Assembly: GCF_010119205.1 (NCBI RefSeq) | Contig: NZ_WRXM01000002.1 | Coordinates: 922,982 to 986,981 of the forward strand | Reading direction: 5' to 3' | Origin: Haloarcula limicola | GTDB taxonomy: Archaea > Halobacteriota > Halobacteria > Halobacteriales > Haloarculaceae | Length of the DNA: 64,000 bases | Shown: piece by piece, positions 51,913-61,178 of the stretch | Layout of the letters: every line of letters begins with the position of its first letter | How positions within the stretch are numbered: the stretch's first letter is position 1 | The notes under the pieces: model-generated | What the model was told of the DNA's origin: nothing | Seen by the model: only the letters and a program-made list of their open reading frames with translations | Database searches by the model: none | Position numbers and translations under genes: made by a program

Positions 51913-54900
51913 ATGGACAGGTTCGCCGCGGTCGACGACCAGTACGACCCCGAGGACGTCGAGGAGGGGGTCTTCTCCCACTGGGACGACGTCGACGCCT
52001 ACGAGCAGACCAAAGCGCACCGCGCCGACGGCGAGGAGTTCTTCTTCGTCGACGGCCCGCCCTACACCTCCGGGGCCGCGCACATGGGGACGACGTGGAA
52101 CAAGACGCTGAAGGACCTCTACATCCGCTACCACCGGATGAAGGGGTACGACGTGACCGACCGGCCGGGCTACGACATGCACGGCCTCCCCATCGAGACG
52201 AAAGTCGAGGAGCGCCTGGACTTCGAGAACAAGAAGGACATCGAGCGCTTCGGCGAGGAGAACTTCATCGAGGAGTGCAAGGCGTTCGCCGAGGAGCAGT
52301 TGGAGGGACTCCAGACGGACTTCCAGGACTTCGGCGTCTGGATGGACTGGGACGACCCGTACAAGACGGTGAACCCCGAGTACATGGAGGCCGCGTGGTG
52401 GGGCTTCCAGCGCGCTCACGAGCGCGGACTGGTCGAACAGGGCCAGCGCTCCATCAACCAGTGTCCCCGCTGTGAGACGGCCATCGCCAACAACGAGGTC
52501 GAACGCGAGGAGGTCGGCAAACCGTCTATCTACGTCAAATTCCCGCTGGCCGACCGCGAGGGCAGTCTGGTCATCTGGACGACGACGCCGTGGACGATCC
52601 CCGCTAACACCTTCGTCGCCGTCGACGGCGACGTGACCTATCAGGGCGTGCGAGCGACGAAGGACGGCGAGGAAGAGGTCCTCTACGTCGCCGAACCGCG
52701 CGTCGAGGACGTCCTCTCGAAGGGCCGGTACGACGACTACGAAGTCGTCGAGGAGGTCACCGGCGAGGAGATGGTCGGCTGGGAGTACGACCATCCGCTG
52801 TCCGAGGAAGTCCCCGACCACGCCAGCGGCGAGGGGTCGCTGCAGGTCTACACCGCCGACTACGTCGACGCCGAGGACCAGACCGGCCTCGTCCACTCCG
52901 CGCCGGGCCACGGCGAGGAGGACTTCGAGCGCGGGCGGGAGCTCGGCCTCGAGATCTTCTGTCCGGTGGGCAGCGACGGCGTCTACACCGAACAGGGCGG
53001 CGAGTACGCGGGCACGTTCGTCCGCGACGCCAACGACGACGTCATCGCCGACCTAGAGGCGAAGGGCGCGCTGCTGGCCAGCGAGTCGGGCTACACCGTC
53101 AACGAGGGCCACTGCTGGCGGTGTGACACGGGTATCGTCCGCATCGTCACCGACCAGTGGTTCATCACCGTCACCGACATCAAGGACGAACTGCTGGCGA
53201 ACATCGAGGACAGCGAGTGGCATCCCTCCTGGGCGCGGGACAACCGCTTCCGAGACTTCGTCGAGGACGCCCCCGACTGGAACGTCTCGCGCCAGCGCTA
53301 CTGGGGGATTCCGATCCCGATCTGGCTGCCCGAGGACTGGGACGGATCGATGGAGAACGCCATCGTCGTCGGCGACCGCGAGGAACTCACCGAGCGGGTG
53401 GATCAGGACGTCGACCCCGAGACGGTGGACCTCCACAAGGGGACCGTGGACGACCTCACCATCACGGAGGGCGGGACGACGTACTCCCGCGTGGAAGACG
53501 TCTTCGACGTGTGGCTCGACTCCTCGGTGGCGACGTGGGGCACGCTCGATTACCCCGAGCGGACCGAGGACTTCGAGCGCCTCTGGCCCGCCGACCTCAT
53601 CATGGAGGCCCACGACCAGACCCGAGGGTGGTTCTGGTCGCAACTGGGCATGTCCACGGCAGCGACCGGCGAGATTCCGTACAAGGAGGTGCTGATGCAC
53701 GGCTACGCCAACATGCCCGACGGCCGCGGGATGTCCAAGTCCAAGGGCGTGCTCATCGACCCCCACGAGGTCATCGAGAAGCACGGCCGGGACCCGATGC
53801 GCCTGTTTCTGCTCTCGGTGACCGCGCAGGGCGAGGACATGAACTTCTCCTGGGAGGAGACCCAGGAGATGCAGCGCCGGTTGAACATCCTCTGGAACGT
53901 CGCTCGATTCCCGCTGCCGTACATGCGGGCCGACGACTTCGACCCGGAGGAGACGACGGTCGAAGCTGTCGAAGGCGACCTCGAACTCGCCGACGAGTGG
54001 GTGCTCTCCCGCCTGCAGAGCGTCGAGGAAGCGATGACCGAGCACATGGACGAGTTCGAGAACGACAAGGCCGCCCACGAGCTGCTCGACTTCGTCGTCG
54101 AGGACGTCTCCCGGTTCTACATCCAGGTCGTCCGCGAGCGGATGTGGGAGGAGGAGGACAGCGACTCGAAGCGGGCGGCCTACGCCACCCTCTATCGGGT
54201 CCTGGAGGAAGTGGCCGCGCTGTTCGCGCCGTTCACCCCGTTCGTCGCCGAGAAGATCTACGGCTCGCTGACCGGCGACGCGGGCCACCCGACGGTCCAC
54301 ATGTGCGACTGGCCGGAACCGACCGACGACCTGCACGACCCCGCACTCGAAGACGAGATCGAGGTCGTCCGCGAGGTCGAGGAGGCGGGCTCGAACGCCC
54401 GCCAGCAGGCCGAGCGGAAACTGCGCTGGCCGGTCACGCGCGTCGTCGTCGACATCGCCGGACGCGGTCCGGCGGGCAGTCAGACGTCGTCTGACGACAC
54501 CGACAGCGACGCCGTGGCCGACGCCGTCCGCTCGCAGTCGGCCATCGTCGCCGACCGCCTCAACGCCCGAAGCGTCGACGTCGTCGGCGCAGATGAAGCG
54601 TGGGGCGAACTCCACTACTCGGCCGAGGCGGACATGAGCGAACTCGGCCCGGCCTTCGGCGACGACGCCGGCCGCGTGATGAACGCGCTCAACGACGCTC
54701 GCATCGAGGAACCGTCGCTCGATGCCCTCGAAGGAGCCGTTGAGGAGGCGCTCGGCGAGCGCGTCGACCTGACCGAGGAGATGGTCGAGTTCCGCCGCGA
54801 GACGCCCGAGGGCGTCACCGGCACGGAGTTCAAAGCGCTCGACGGCGGCGGCGTCGTCTACGTCGACACGACGCTCACGGAGGACATCGAGAGCGAGGGG

Positions 54901-55164
54901 TACGCCCGCGAGGTCGTCCGCCGGATTCAGGAGATGCGCAAGGAACTGGAACTGGACATCGAGGCGCGTATCGTCGTAGACCTCTCGATTGCCGACGACC
55001 GCGTGGATTCGCTGGTTCGGGAACACGAGGCCCTAATCAAAGAAGAGGTGCGCGCCGACGAACTCGGTACTGTTGAGGACGGTCACCGCAAGACGTGGGA
55101 CGTCGAAGGCACCGAGATGGAGATAGCTATCGCACCTGTGGCACCAGCACAGACCTCGGACTGA
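51913..55164 (+). CDS. ileS: Isoleucyl-tRNA synthetase
   Basis: 1083 aa class I synthetase. HIGH motif as HMGT in GPPYTSGAAHMGTTWNKTL, KMSKS as GRGMSKSKGVLIDP. Editing domain with IWTTTPWTIPANTFVAVDGD; zinc-type pairs CPRC and CWRC. C-terminal anticodon and tail regions are complete, ending MEIAIAPVAPAQTSD. Start MDRFAAVDDQYDPEDVEEGV; the frame is open far upstream but that is shadow sequence. The last 78 codons are repeated downstream after a 99-nt spacer. Confidence 0.97.
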   Translation: MDRFAAVDDQYDPEDVEEGVFSHWDDVDAYEQTKAHRADGEEFFFVDGPPYTSGAAHMGTTWNKTLKDLYIRYHRMKGYDVTDRPGYDMHGLPIETKVEERLDFENKKDIERFGEENFIEECKAFAEEQLEGLQTDFQDFGVWMDWDDPYKTVNPEYMEAAWWGFQRAHERGLVEQGQRSINQCPRCETAIANNEVEREEVGKPSIYVKFPLADREGSLVIWTTTPWTIPANTFVAVDGDVTYQGVRATKDGEEEVLYVAEPRVEDVLSKGRYDDYEVVEEVTGEEMVGWEYDHPLSEEVPDHASGEGSLQVYTADYVDAEDQTGLVHSAPGHGEEDFERGRELGLEIFCPVGSDGVYTEQGGEYAGTFVRDANDDVIADLEAKGALLASESGYTVNEGHCWRCDTGIVRIVTDQWFITVTDIKDELLANIEDSEWHPSWARDNRFRDFVEDAPDWNVSRQRYWGIPIPIWLPEDWDGSMENAIVVGDREELTERVDQDVDPETVDLHKGTVDDLTITEGGTTYSRVEDVFDVWLDSSVATWGTLDYPERTEDFERLWPADLIMEAHDQTRGWFWSQLGMSTAATGEIPYKEVLMHGYANMPDGRGMSKSKGVLIDPHEVIEKHGRDPMRLFLLSVTAQGEDMNFSWEETQEMQRRLNILWNVARFPLPYMRADDFDPEETTVEAVEGDLELADEWVLSRLQSVEEAMTEHMDEFENDKAAHELLDFVVEDVSRFYIQVVRERMWEEEDSDSKRAAYATLYRVLEEVAALFAPFTPFVAEKIYGSLTGDAGHPTVHMCDWPEPTDDLHDPALEDEIEVVREVEEAGSNARQQAERKLRWPVTRVVVDIAGRGPAGSQTSSDDTDSDAVADAVRSQSAIVADRLNARSVDVVGADEAWGELHYSAEADMSELGPAFGDDAGRVMNALNDARIEEPSLDALEGAVEEALGERVDLTEEMVEFRRETPEGVTGTEFKALDGGGVVYVDTTLTEDIESEGYAREVVRRIQEMRKELELDIEARIVVDLSIADDRVDSLVREHEALIKEEVRADELGTVEDGHRKTWDVEGTEMEIAIAPVAPAQTSD

Positions 55165-55263
55165 CTCTCAACGGGACCGAGCACCGCGAGGCCCCGCTTT
55201 TTCGCCCACGTTTTTCAACGAGCGGTGCGCGGAGCGCACCCGAGGCAGAAAAAGGTGGCAGCC
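55165..55263 (+). other. Structured spacer between ileS and its tail copy
   Basis: Holds two T5 tracts (55198-55202 and 55211-55215; likely transcription stops), then a perfect hairpin GGTGCGC-GGA-GCGCACC, then CGAGGCAGAAAAAGGTGGC, leading straight into the tail copy. The same order of parts stands between argF and its tail copy. Confidence 0.7.
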
Positions 55264-55497
55264 GAGATGCGCAAGGAACTGGAACTGGACATCGAGGCGC
55301 GTATCGTCGTGGACCTCTCGATTGCTGACGACCGCGTGGACTCGCTGGTTCGGGAACACGAGAACTTGATCAAAGAGGAGGTCCGCGCCGACGAACTCGG
55401 AACTGTTGAGGACGGTCACCGCAAGACGTGGGACGTCGAGGGCACCGAGATGGAGATCGCCATCGCCCCCGTGGCACCGACACAGACGTCGAACTGA
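55264..55497 (+). pseudogene. Second copy of the ileS 3' end (78 codons), possibly expressed as a small protein
   Basis: 234 nt aligned without gaps to 54931-55164, ending at the same stop codon. In an ORF of 76 aa from the internal ATG at 55267 it reads MRKELELDIEARIVVDLSIA onward and ends VAPTQTSN. By eye 17 codons differ: 14 synonymous and only 3 changing an amino acid (Ala to Asn, Ala to Thr, Asp to Asn). That pattern is not a neutral decaying copy; either the fragment is constrained or one of the two copies came from a related genome. It cannot be a synthetase alone. Confidence 0.85.
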
Positions 55498-55699
55498 CGG
55501 TCGGAGTCGACGGCCCGAGGTCCCGCTTTCTCGCGTCCGTACTTCGAGGGGTGAGCGAACCGAACGTACCTGACGACGAAAGGAGCCGCGAGCAACAGGT
55601 AACAACTGCTAACGTCTCACAAAGCGTACTAGCCCGTAGCGCTCGCTGCGAAGTCACGCGGTCGAGGGGACACGTCGAACAGAGCGCGGGAGCAACACG

Positions 55700-56134
55700 A
55701 TGGCAGCAACAGCACCACTCGCGGAGAACAAGGAACTCGCGCGGCGGTTCCCGGAGGAGGTCGCGACGGCGGGCGACGTCGAACTCATCGACGAGCTCTG
55801 CGCGCCGGACGTCGTCGACCACAGTCCGCTGGGCGAGGTATCGGGTCGTGAAGAACTGAAAGCACAGATGGCGGGAATCAGAGAGGCGTTCGAGGGCTTC
55901 TCGGCGACCGTCGAGGACGTCGTCGCCGAGGGCGACACCGTCGCCATGCGCGTCGCCCTGCGCGGGAAACACGTCGGCGAGTTCCTGGGCATCGAACCGA
56001 CCGGAAAAGACGTCGCCATCGACAACATGGTGTTCACCCGGATCGAAGACGGGAGAATCGCCGAGCGGTGGGTCCAACCGGACCTGCTCGGTCTCATGCG
56101 ACAGGTCGGCGCGGTCGACGTCCCGACGGCGTGA
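55700..56134 (+). CDS. SnoaL-like ester cyclase-family protein
   Basis: 144 aa, MAATAPLAENKELARRFPEE. The NTF2-like SnoaL fold is seen in VELIDELCAPDVVDHSPLGE, GFSATVEDVVAEGDTVAMRV, and GKDVAIDNMVFTRIEDGRIA with closing ERWVQPD. Members range from cyclases to hydrolases; substrate unknown. It follows the ileS tail copy by about 200 nt with no gene between. Confidence 0.88.
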   Translation: MAATAPLAENKELARRFPEEVATAGDVELIDELCAPDVVDHSPLGEVSGREELKAQMAGIREAFEGFSATVEDVVAEGDTVAMRVALRGKHVGEFLGIEPTGKDVAIDNMVFTRIEDGRIAERWVQPDLLGLMRQVGAVDVPTA

Positions 56135-56214
56135 TCGGCCGCGCTCTCGGCTTTTGTTTCGGCGCGCTCGCGGATGCGTCTTTGTACGTCTTGGACAGAC
56201 CGTAAGCCGTTAGG

Positions 56215-57492
56215 GTGCCTGTGGTCTCTGCGCTGACGGTGCCCGAAAGACGACAACTCCAGACGCTGTTTTTCACGCGCTTCGCGAACTCGTACGGCCT
56301 CGTCACGCTGCTGACGCTGCTCTCCGAGTACATCGACCTACTGGACCCGGAAGGACTCCTCCTGGGGATGTTCGCGGCGGGGTTGACACTCGCGCAGGCC
56401 GGGACCGTCGTCCCGGTGGCGTACCTCGGCGACCGCTTCGACAAGCGGACGCTCCTGCTGGGAGGCCTCGGGCTGGCCACGGTGGTCTACGGGCTCTTTC
56501 CGCTGGTCGGCTCCAGCTGGGGGTTCGTCTTCGTCCGCGGGTTGCAGGGCGTGGCGACGACGATCGTCGGCCTGCTCGGGCTGGCGCTCGTCGGCCAACT
56601 GGCCCGGGAGGACGACCGCGGCAACACCATCGGGACCTCGAACGCGTGGCGCTTCGCGGCCTCCATCGGCGGGGCGCTGTCGGCCGGGCTCCTCTACGAC
56701 GCCTTCGGCTTCGGGGTGGTGTTCGGTGTGCTCGCGGCCATCTGCGGCCTCGCGTTCCTCGCCGTCCTCGCGTGGGTCGAACCGGACGAGACGACCACGA
56801 GCGGGTTCGCGTTGACCGACCTCGCGCTGAACCGCCGCATCCTCACCATCACGAGCTTCCGCGCGCAGTACGCCGTCGCGGTGACGCTCGTCCGAACCTG
56901 GGTTCCCATCTTCGCCGGCGTCGCGGCCGCTCGCGGCGGCCTCGGCTACAACGCCGCGGTCAACGGCGCGACGGCGGTGGCCGTCGTCATCGCCGCCGAG
57001 AAGTTCACGAACATGCTCTGTCAGCCCTACACCGGCACCCTCTCGGACCGCGCCGGCCGCGCGCAGTTCGTCTTCGCCGGCGGGCTCTGCTACGGGCTGG
57101 TCGCGCTCCTCGTCCCGTCCGCGCCGGCCGTCGGCGCGGGCCTCGGCCTGCCGGCGACGTTCCCCTTTCTCGGGAACCTCTCGCCAGCGTTCCTCCCGCT
57201 GGTCGCGCTGAACGGCCTGCTCGGCGTCGCCGACTCCATTCGCGAACCAGCGAGCATGGCGCTGTTCGCCGACGAGGGGACCGGAACCGGCGTCGCCTCC
57301 AGTTTCGGTGTCCGCGACCTGGTCTGGCGGCCCGGCTCCGTTCTCGCGCCGCTGGCGGGCGGGTGGCTGACGACGAACGTCGGGATGGCGTGGGTGTTCT
57401 ACCTCGGTGCGGGGGCGGCCTTCACCGGCGTCGCGGCGTTCGCGGGCATTCTCACGTATCGCTACGGCGTCACCGGACTGGCCGAGTGGTGA
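56215..57492 (+). CDS. Major facilitator superfamily transporter
   Basis: 425 aa, about twelve membrane helices. MFS loop-like YLGDRFDKRTLLLGGLGLAT between helices 2 and 3, GTLSDRAGRAQFVFAGGL in the second half, and RGLQGVATTIVGL. All possible starts near the beginning are GTG; 56215 is the earliest, a later GTG at 56239 would begin at VPERRQLQTL. Substrate unknown. Confidence 0.88.
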   Translation: MPVVSALTVPERRQLQTLFFTRFANSYGLVTLLTLLSEYIDLLDPEGLLLGMFAAGLTLAQAGTVVPVAYLGDRFDKRTLLLGGLGLATVVYGLFPLVGSSWGFVFVRGLQGVATTIVGLLGLALVGQLAREDDRGNTIGTSNAWRFAASIGGALSAGLLYDAFGFGVVFGVLAAICGLAFLAVLAWVEPDETTTSGFALTDLALNRRILTITSFRAQYAVAVTLVRTWVPIFAGVAAARGGLGYNAAVNGATAVAVVIAAEKFTNMLCQPYTGTLSDRAGRAQFVFAGGLCYGLVALLVPSAPAVGAGLGLPATFPFLGNLSPAFLPLVALNGLLGVADSIREPASMALFADEGTGTGVASSFGVRDLVWRPGSVLAPLAGGWLTTNVGMAWVFYLGAGAAFTGVAAFAGILTYRYGVTGLAEW

Positions 57493-57495
57493 GAA

Positions 57496-58350
57496 TCAGA
57501 GTTCCGCGGCGACGACGGGCGCGGCGCTGACCTCGCTGACCGCACGCTCGAGCGTGTCGGTGCCGTAGACGGCCTCGACGCCGGCGACCGAGAGCTTCGT
57601 CAGGGCGTTGCCCGCGAGCATCGGGTGGACGCAGGTGACGAAGACCCGCCGCGCGTCCCGCTCCATCAGCACCTCGACGGACTCGCTCATCGTCGACCCC
57701 GTGGCGATGATGTCGTCGACGAGCACCACGTCGCGGCCCTCGACGGGCGCGTCGCTGGGCGTTATCTGGATGTCGCCGCTGTCGTAGTCGCGGTCCTTCT
57801 CGAAGTAGTCCGTCTCGCCCTCGCCGTAGCCGTCTCTGGCCGTCACCGCGAGGTCGACTGCGCCCTCGTCCGGCGAGAGAAACAGCGGGTCCGACAGGTC
57901 CTCGGGAAGCGGGTCGGCGAGCACGCCGGCGGCGTCGACGTCGGTCGCCGGCACGTCGAAGAACTCACAGACCGCCGGTTCGTGGGGGTTGACCGTGATC
58001 ACGCGGTCGGTACCCGTCGAGACGGCCCGCGCCATCGCCCGCGAGGAGACCGGTTCGCCGGCCCGGAACGCCTCGTCCTGGCGCGCGTAGCCCATGTACG
58101 GGAGGACCGTGACGACCTCGCTGGCCCCCGCTTCGCGGGCGGCGTCCTGCAACTGGAGCGCCTGGACGTGCGCGTCGCTGTCCACCGTCGAGGCGACGAC
58201 GACGGCCCGCTCGCCCGCTACAGTCTCGGGGAGCCGGACGACGTGTTCGCCGTCGGGAAACCGTTCGTACTCGACGCGGGCCAGTCGCTCGCCGGTCTCC
58301 TTGGCCAGCGCCGCCGCGAACGCCTGCGTGTCCGCCCCGGGGATAATCAT
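57496..58350 (-). CDS. prs: Ribose-phosphate pyrophosphokinase
   Basis: Makes PRPP from ribose 5-phosphate and ATP for purine, pyrimidine and His synthesis. 284 aa, archaeal short form. GYARQDEAFRAGEPVSSRAM matches the flexible/ATP region, and the PRPP loop is VVLVDDIIATGSTMSESVEV near residue 212. Converges on the MFS gene with three nt between stops. Confidence 0.95.
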   Translation of the reverse strand: MIIPGADTQAFAAALAKETGERLARVEYERFPDGEHVVRLPETVAGERAVVVASTVDSDAHVQALQLQDAAREAGASEVVTVLPYMGYARQDEAFRAGEPVSSRAMARAVSTGTDRVITVNPHEPAVCEFFDVPATDVDAAGVLADPLPEDLSDPLFLSPDEGAVDLAVTARDGYGEGETDYFEKDRDYDSGDIQITPSDAPVEGRDVVLVDDIIATGSTMSESVEVLMERDARRVFVTCVHPMLAGNALTKLSVAGVEAVYGTDTLERAVSEVSAAPVVAAEL

Positions 58351-58716
58351 GTGCGAGGGGTCGCTGGCCGGGCTAAACGGCCTTTCGATTCGAGGGTTAG
58401 TAACTGTGAGTTACCTTGGCGAAGCGGATGTGACAGCGAAGGACAACTGAAAGCCCGGATCGGACGATGCTACTACTGCTATACAGAACGACTGAAAGCC
58501 CCGACCGTCTCGGCTCGGAGGTCTCGCTGCGCGCGCTCGCTCCGCTCGCGTGCTTGCGTCGCCCGCCGTCGCCGAGACGCTCGCCCCTTTCATTCCCACC
58601 CTATCGTCGTGCCGATGGCCGCCTCTCGGCGGTTGCGTCACCGGCAGAAATTCGTCGGCCGCGTCGCCGGCAGAAACCCGTCGGCTGTCTCGCGGGCAGC
58701 GTGGCGGGCCGTCGCG
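58351..58716. other. Intergenic region with palindromic repeat, no gene
   Basis: 366 nt between prs and the propeller-like gene with only Arg/Ser-rich shadow frames. It contains copy 2 of the structured repeat (58494-58601) and, upstream of it, a lone ACTGAAAGCCCGG half-copy at about 58446-58458. Confidence 0.6.
58494..58601. repeat. Structured palindromic repeat element, copy 2
   Basis: Begins GAAAGCCCCG, ends CGCCCCTTTCATTCCCACCC (19 of 20 identical to copy 1). Inner arms CGTCTCGGC and GCCGAGACG pair perfectly but differ in sequence from the inner arms of copy 1. The 63-bp shorter length comes from the loop region, which is rich in CTCGCTGCG/CGCTCGC repeats. Confidence 0.75.
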
Positions 58717-59517
58717 CTACGCGACGGCCACGCCGACGACGTCGGGGAGGCCCAGCGAGCGCTGTCGCCAGCCGCCGCGGCCGTCGGCGGTGGCCTCGTC
58801 CGCGGTGTCGACGAGGAAGGTGCCGTCCTCGGTGACGGCGTAGGTGTCCTCGCCGTAGGTCACGTCGACGACGCGCTCACGGACCGGGAGGTCACAGGGC
58901 CGCCACTCGCCGCCTTCGAGGACGAACAGTTCGGCGTCGGCGGCGGCGTGAGTTCGCTCGCCGTCGCCGGCGACGACGCTGTGCCCGCCCGAGCGCACTT
59001 CGGTCCACTCCGCGCCCGTTCGCTCGTAGAGGGCGTCGGCCGTCGCCGCGTAGCCCGGCGTCACGTCGATCACGTCGTGGAGGCCGAGGCGCTCGCAGTC
59101 GGGGAGCGCGTAGACGCCGTCTTCGGCCGCCAAGAGGCCGCCGTCGATGGCGCGGACGCCTTCGACCGTGCCCAACTCGCGCCACGCGCCGTCGGCGTAG
59201 CGGGCGACTCGACCCTCGCCGGCGGCCAGCAGGCCGTCGGCGTCGTAGCCCACTGCCGTCGCCGGCCCGAACCCGGCCCCGACGAACCCGTCGTCAGTCG
59301 AGACCAACACGGACTCGTCGGTAGCGACGGCAACCTCGCCGTTCGCGCCGGCGACGTCGCGGGCCGAACACCGCTCTTCGAGGCTGAAACGGCCGATCTG
59401 CCCGCCGGCGGTCTCGACGCGCGTGACGCCGAGTCCCGACGCGACGTAGGCGTGAGTCTCCGGGCGCGTCTCGCCGTACATCCGCTTCTCCGAGAGGCTG
59501 ATGTCGTCGTCGCTCAC
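58717..59517 (-). CDS. Beta-propeller-like haloarchaeal protein
   Basis: 266 aa from a GTG start (MSDDDISLSEKRMYGETRPE). Short repeating strand patterns recur (GEVAVATDESVLVSTDDGFV, ADGLLAAGEGRVARYADGAW, DGGLLAAEDGVYALPD, EDTYAVTEDGTFLVDTADEA), as in a blade-like propeller. I believe it matches the uncharacterised HVO_0234-type family of haloarchaea; this is from memory of the sequence pattern. The start lies 1 nt past the hemL stop, so it is probably co-transcribed with hemL. Confidence 0.78.
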   Translation of the reverse strand: MSDDDISLSEKRMYGETRPETHAYVASGLGVTRVETAGGQIGRFSLEERCSARDVAGANGEVAVATDESVLVSTDDGFVGAGFGPATAVGYDADGLLAAGEGRVARYADGAWRELGTVEGVRAIDGGLLAAEDGVYALPDCERLGLHDVIDVTPGYAATADALYERTGAEWTEVRSGGHSVVAGDGERTHAAADAELFVLEGGEWRPCDLPVRERVVDVTYGEDTYAVTEDGTFLVDTADEATADGRGGWRQRSLGLPDVVGVAVA

Positions 59518-59518
59518 T

Positions 59519-60856
59519 TCATATCGCCTCTTTGTACGCTTCGAGGGCCTCCTCGATGTCTTCCTCCGTGTGGGCGCCACAGACGAACTGGGACTCGAAC
59601 TGGTTGGCCGTCAGGAACACGCCCTGCTCTTTCATCTTGGGCCAGAAGAGGCGCTCCCAGCGTTCGGTCTCGGCCCGTTTGATGTCGCCGGCGTTCTTCG
59701 GGCAGTGTTCGTATCGGGGGCACTCCTCCCGCTGCTGACAGCCGGCCTCGCAGTGGCCTTCGAAGGAATCCGGCGCGTCACGGGTGAAGACGACCTTGAA
59801 CATCGAGTCCGTGCCGACGACGGTGTACTCGGGGGCCTGGTCTTCGAGGATGTCCTGTAGGCCCGAGCGAAGCCGGTCGCCGAGGCCGTTGACGTGGTCG
59901 TACACGTCGTTCTCGGCCGCGTAGCGCAGGGTTTCGAGACCGGCGGCCATCGTCACCGGGTGGCCTGAGAACGTGCCGGACTGGAAGACGTCCCCGGAGG
60001 GCGTGAACTGCTCGACGATCTCGCTTTTCCCGCCGATAGCGCCGACGGGGAAGCCGCCGCCGACGATCTTGCCGAACGTCGTGAGGTCCGGGTCGATGTC
60101 GAACTTCCCCTGGGCGCACTGGAGGCCGCCGACGCGGAAGCCGGTGATGACCTCGTCGAAGACGAGGAGCGAGCCGTGCTCGTCACAGAGGTCCCGGAGC
60201 GTCTCGTGGTACCCCTCGACGGGATGGACGATGCCGTAGTTGCCGAGCATGGGTTCGGTGAGGACCGCGGCGATGTCGTCCCCGTGCTTGGCGAACACCG
60301 TGTGTGCGGCCTCCTCGTCGTTGAACGGCACCGTCAGCGTGTGCTCGGCGAAGCTCTCGGGGATGCCCGGGCTGGAGGGGTGGGTGTCACCGCCCTCGCC
60401 CTCGACCAGTGTGGATTCCTGTGCGCCGTGGTAGCCGCCCTGCATCACGACGATCTTGTCCCGGCCCGTGTAGCCGCGCGCCAGCCGGACCGCCGAGACG
60501 GTGGCCTCGGTGCCGCTGTTGACGAAGCGGACCATCTCGACGCTGGGGACGTGTCGCGCGACGAACTCCGCGAGCTCGACTTCGACTTCGGTGGGCGCGC
60601 CGTACATCGGCCCCTCCGAAGCGCGCCGTTGGACGGCCGACTGGACCTGTTCGGGTATGTCGTGTCCCAACAGCAGGGGGCCGTAGCCCATCACGAAGTC
60701 GAGGTAGCGGTTGCCGTCGGCGTCGACGACGTGGCCGCCGTCGCCCTTCTGGACGAAGAAGGGGTACGGACGGATGGCACGCACTGAGGAGTTGACGCCG
60801 CCGGGCATCACCGAGAGCGCCCGGTCGTAGAGCGCTCGCGACTGCTCGTGGTTCAT
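59519..60856 (-). CDS. hemL: Glutamate-1-semialdehyde 2,1-aminomutase
   Basis: Makes 5-aminolevulinate for heme, siroheme and cobalamin. 445 aa. PLP lysine in [20 protein letters not shown] (about residue 265), cofactor loop [20 protein letters not shown], and [13 protein letters not shown]. Unusual for the family at large is a Cys cluster near residues 375-395 ([20 protein letters not shown]). It may supply siroheme to the reductase encoded next to it, but the genes are divergent. Confidence 0.95.
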   Translation of the reverse strand: MNHEQSRALYDRALSVMPGGVNSSVRAIRPYPFFVQKGDGGHVVDADGNRYLDFVMGYGPLLLGHDIPEQVQSAVQRRASEGPMYGAPTEVEVELAEFVARHVPSVEMVRFVNSGTEATVSAVRLARGYTGRDKIVVMQGGYHGAQESTLVEGEGGDTHPSSPGIPESFAEHTLTVPFNDEEAAHTVFAKHGDDIAAVLTEPMLGNYGIVHPVEGYHETLRDLCDEHGSLLVFDEVITGFRVGGLQCAQGKFDIDPDLTTFGKIVGGGFPVGAIGGKSEIVEQFTPSGDVFQSGTFSGHPVTMAAGLETLRYAAENDVYDHVNGLGDRLRSGLQDILEDQAPEYTVVGTDSMFKVVFTRDAPDSFEGHCEAGCQQREECPRYEHCPKNAGDIKRAETERWERLFWPKMKEQGVFLTANQFESQFVCGAHTEEDIEEALEAYKEAI

Positions 60857-61178
60857 AGCGCGGCCTTCGAACGCGGTCTGAAAGAACCTGACGGGTCGGG
60901 CGCTCGGTCCGACGAGCGCGCCGTCGTCCCCCTTCGAAACGCGATGGACGTTCGTCCGATGGAGCGCCTATATTTGGGGTTCGTTAAATCCGAAAGAAAT
61001 ATCGTCGCAATAAATGCTGCCGATGGACGTTCGTCCTAGATTCGAATTCTATTGTAGGTATATTCAACAGACAGTCTTTTAGGACTCAGACTGAACAATA
61101 TATCTGTGAATAGTCGGACGTTCGAACAGCAAAATACGGTAAAAGTACCTAATCTATAATACCTGGAACGACTCAACG
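60857..61178. promoter_or_regulatory. Control region of the siroheme reductase with three palindromic boxes
   Basis: 322 nt, AT-rich on the right. Contains GGACG-TT-CGTCC at 60946-60957 and 61025-61036 (16-bp identity CGATGGACGTTCGTCC) and a related GGACG-TT-CGAAC at 61116-61127. A TATA-like CTATAATACC at 61154-61163 lies 16-25 nt before the ATG. The last box ends about 27 nt before the TATA, a place for an activator or repressor. Divergent hemL begins at 60856. Confidence 0.7.

Noticed and set aside
56215-56238. A confident start for the MFS gene
   Set aside because: Only GTG codons are available and no clear promoter or Shine-Dalgarno decides between 56215 and 56239; the earlier one was kept with lower certainty.
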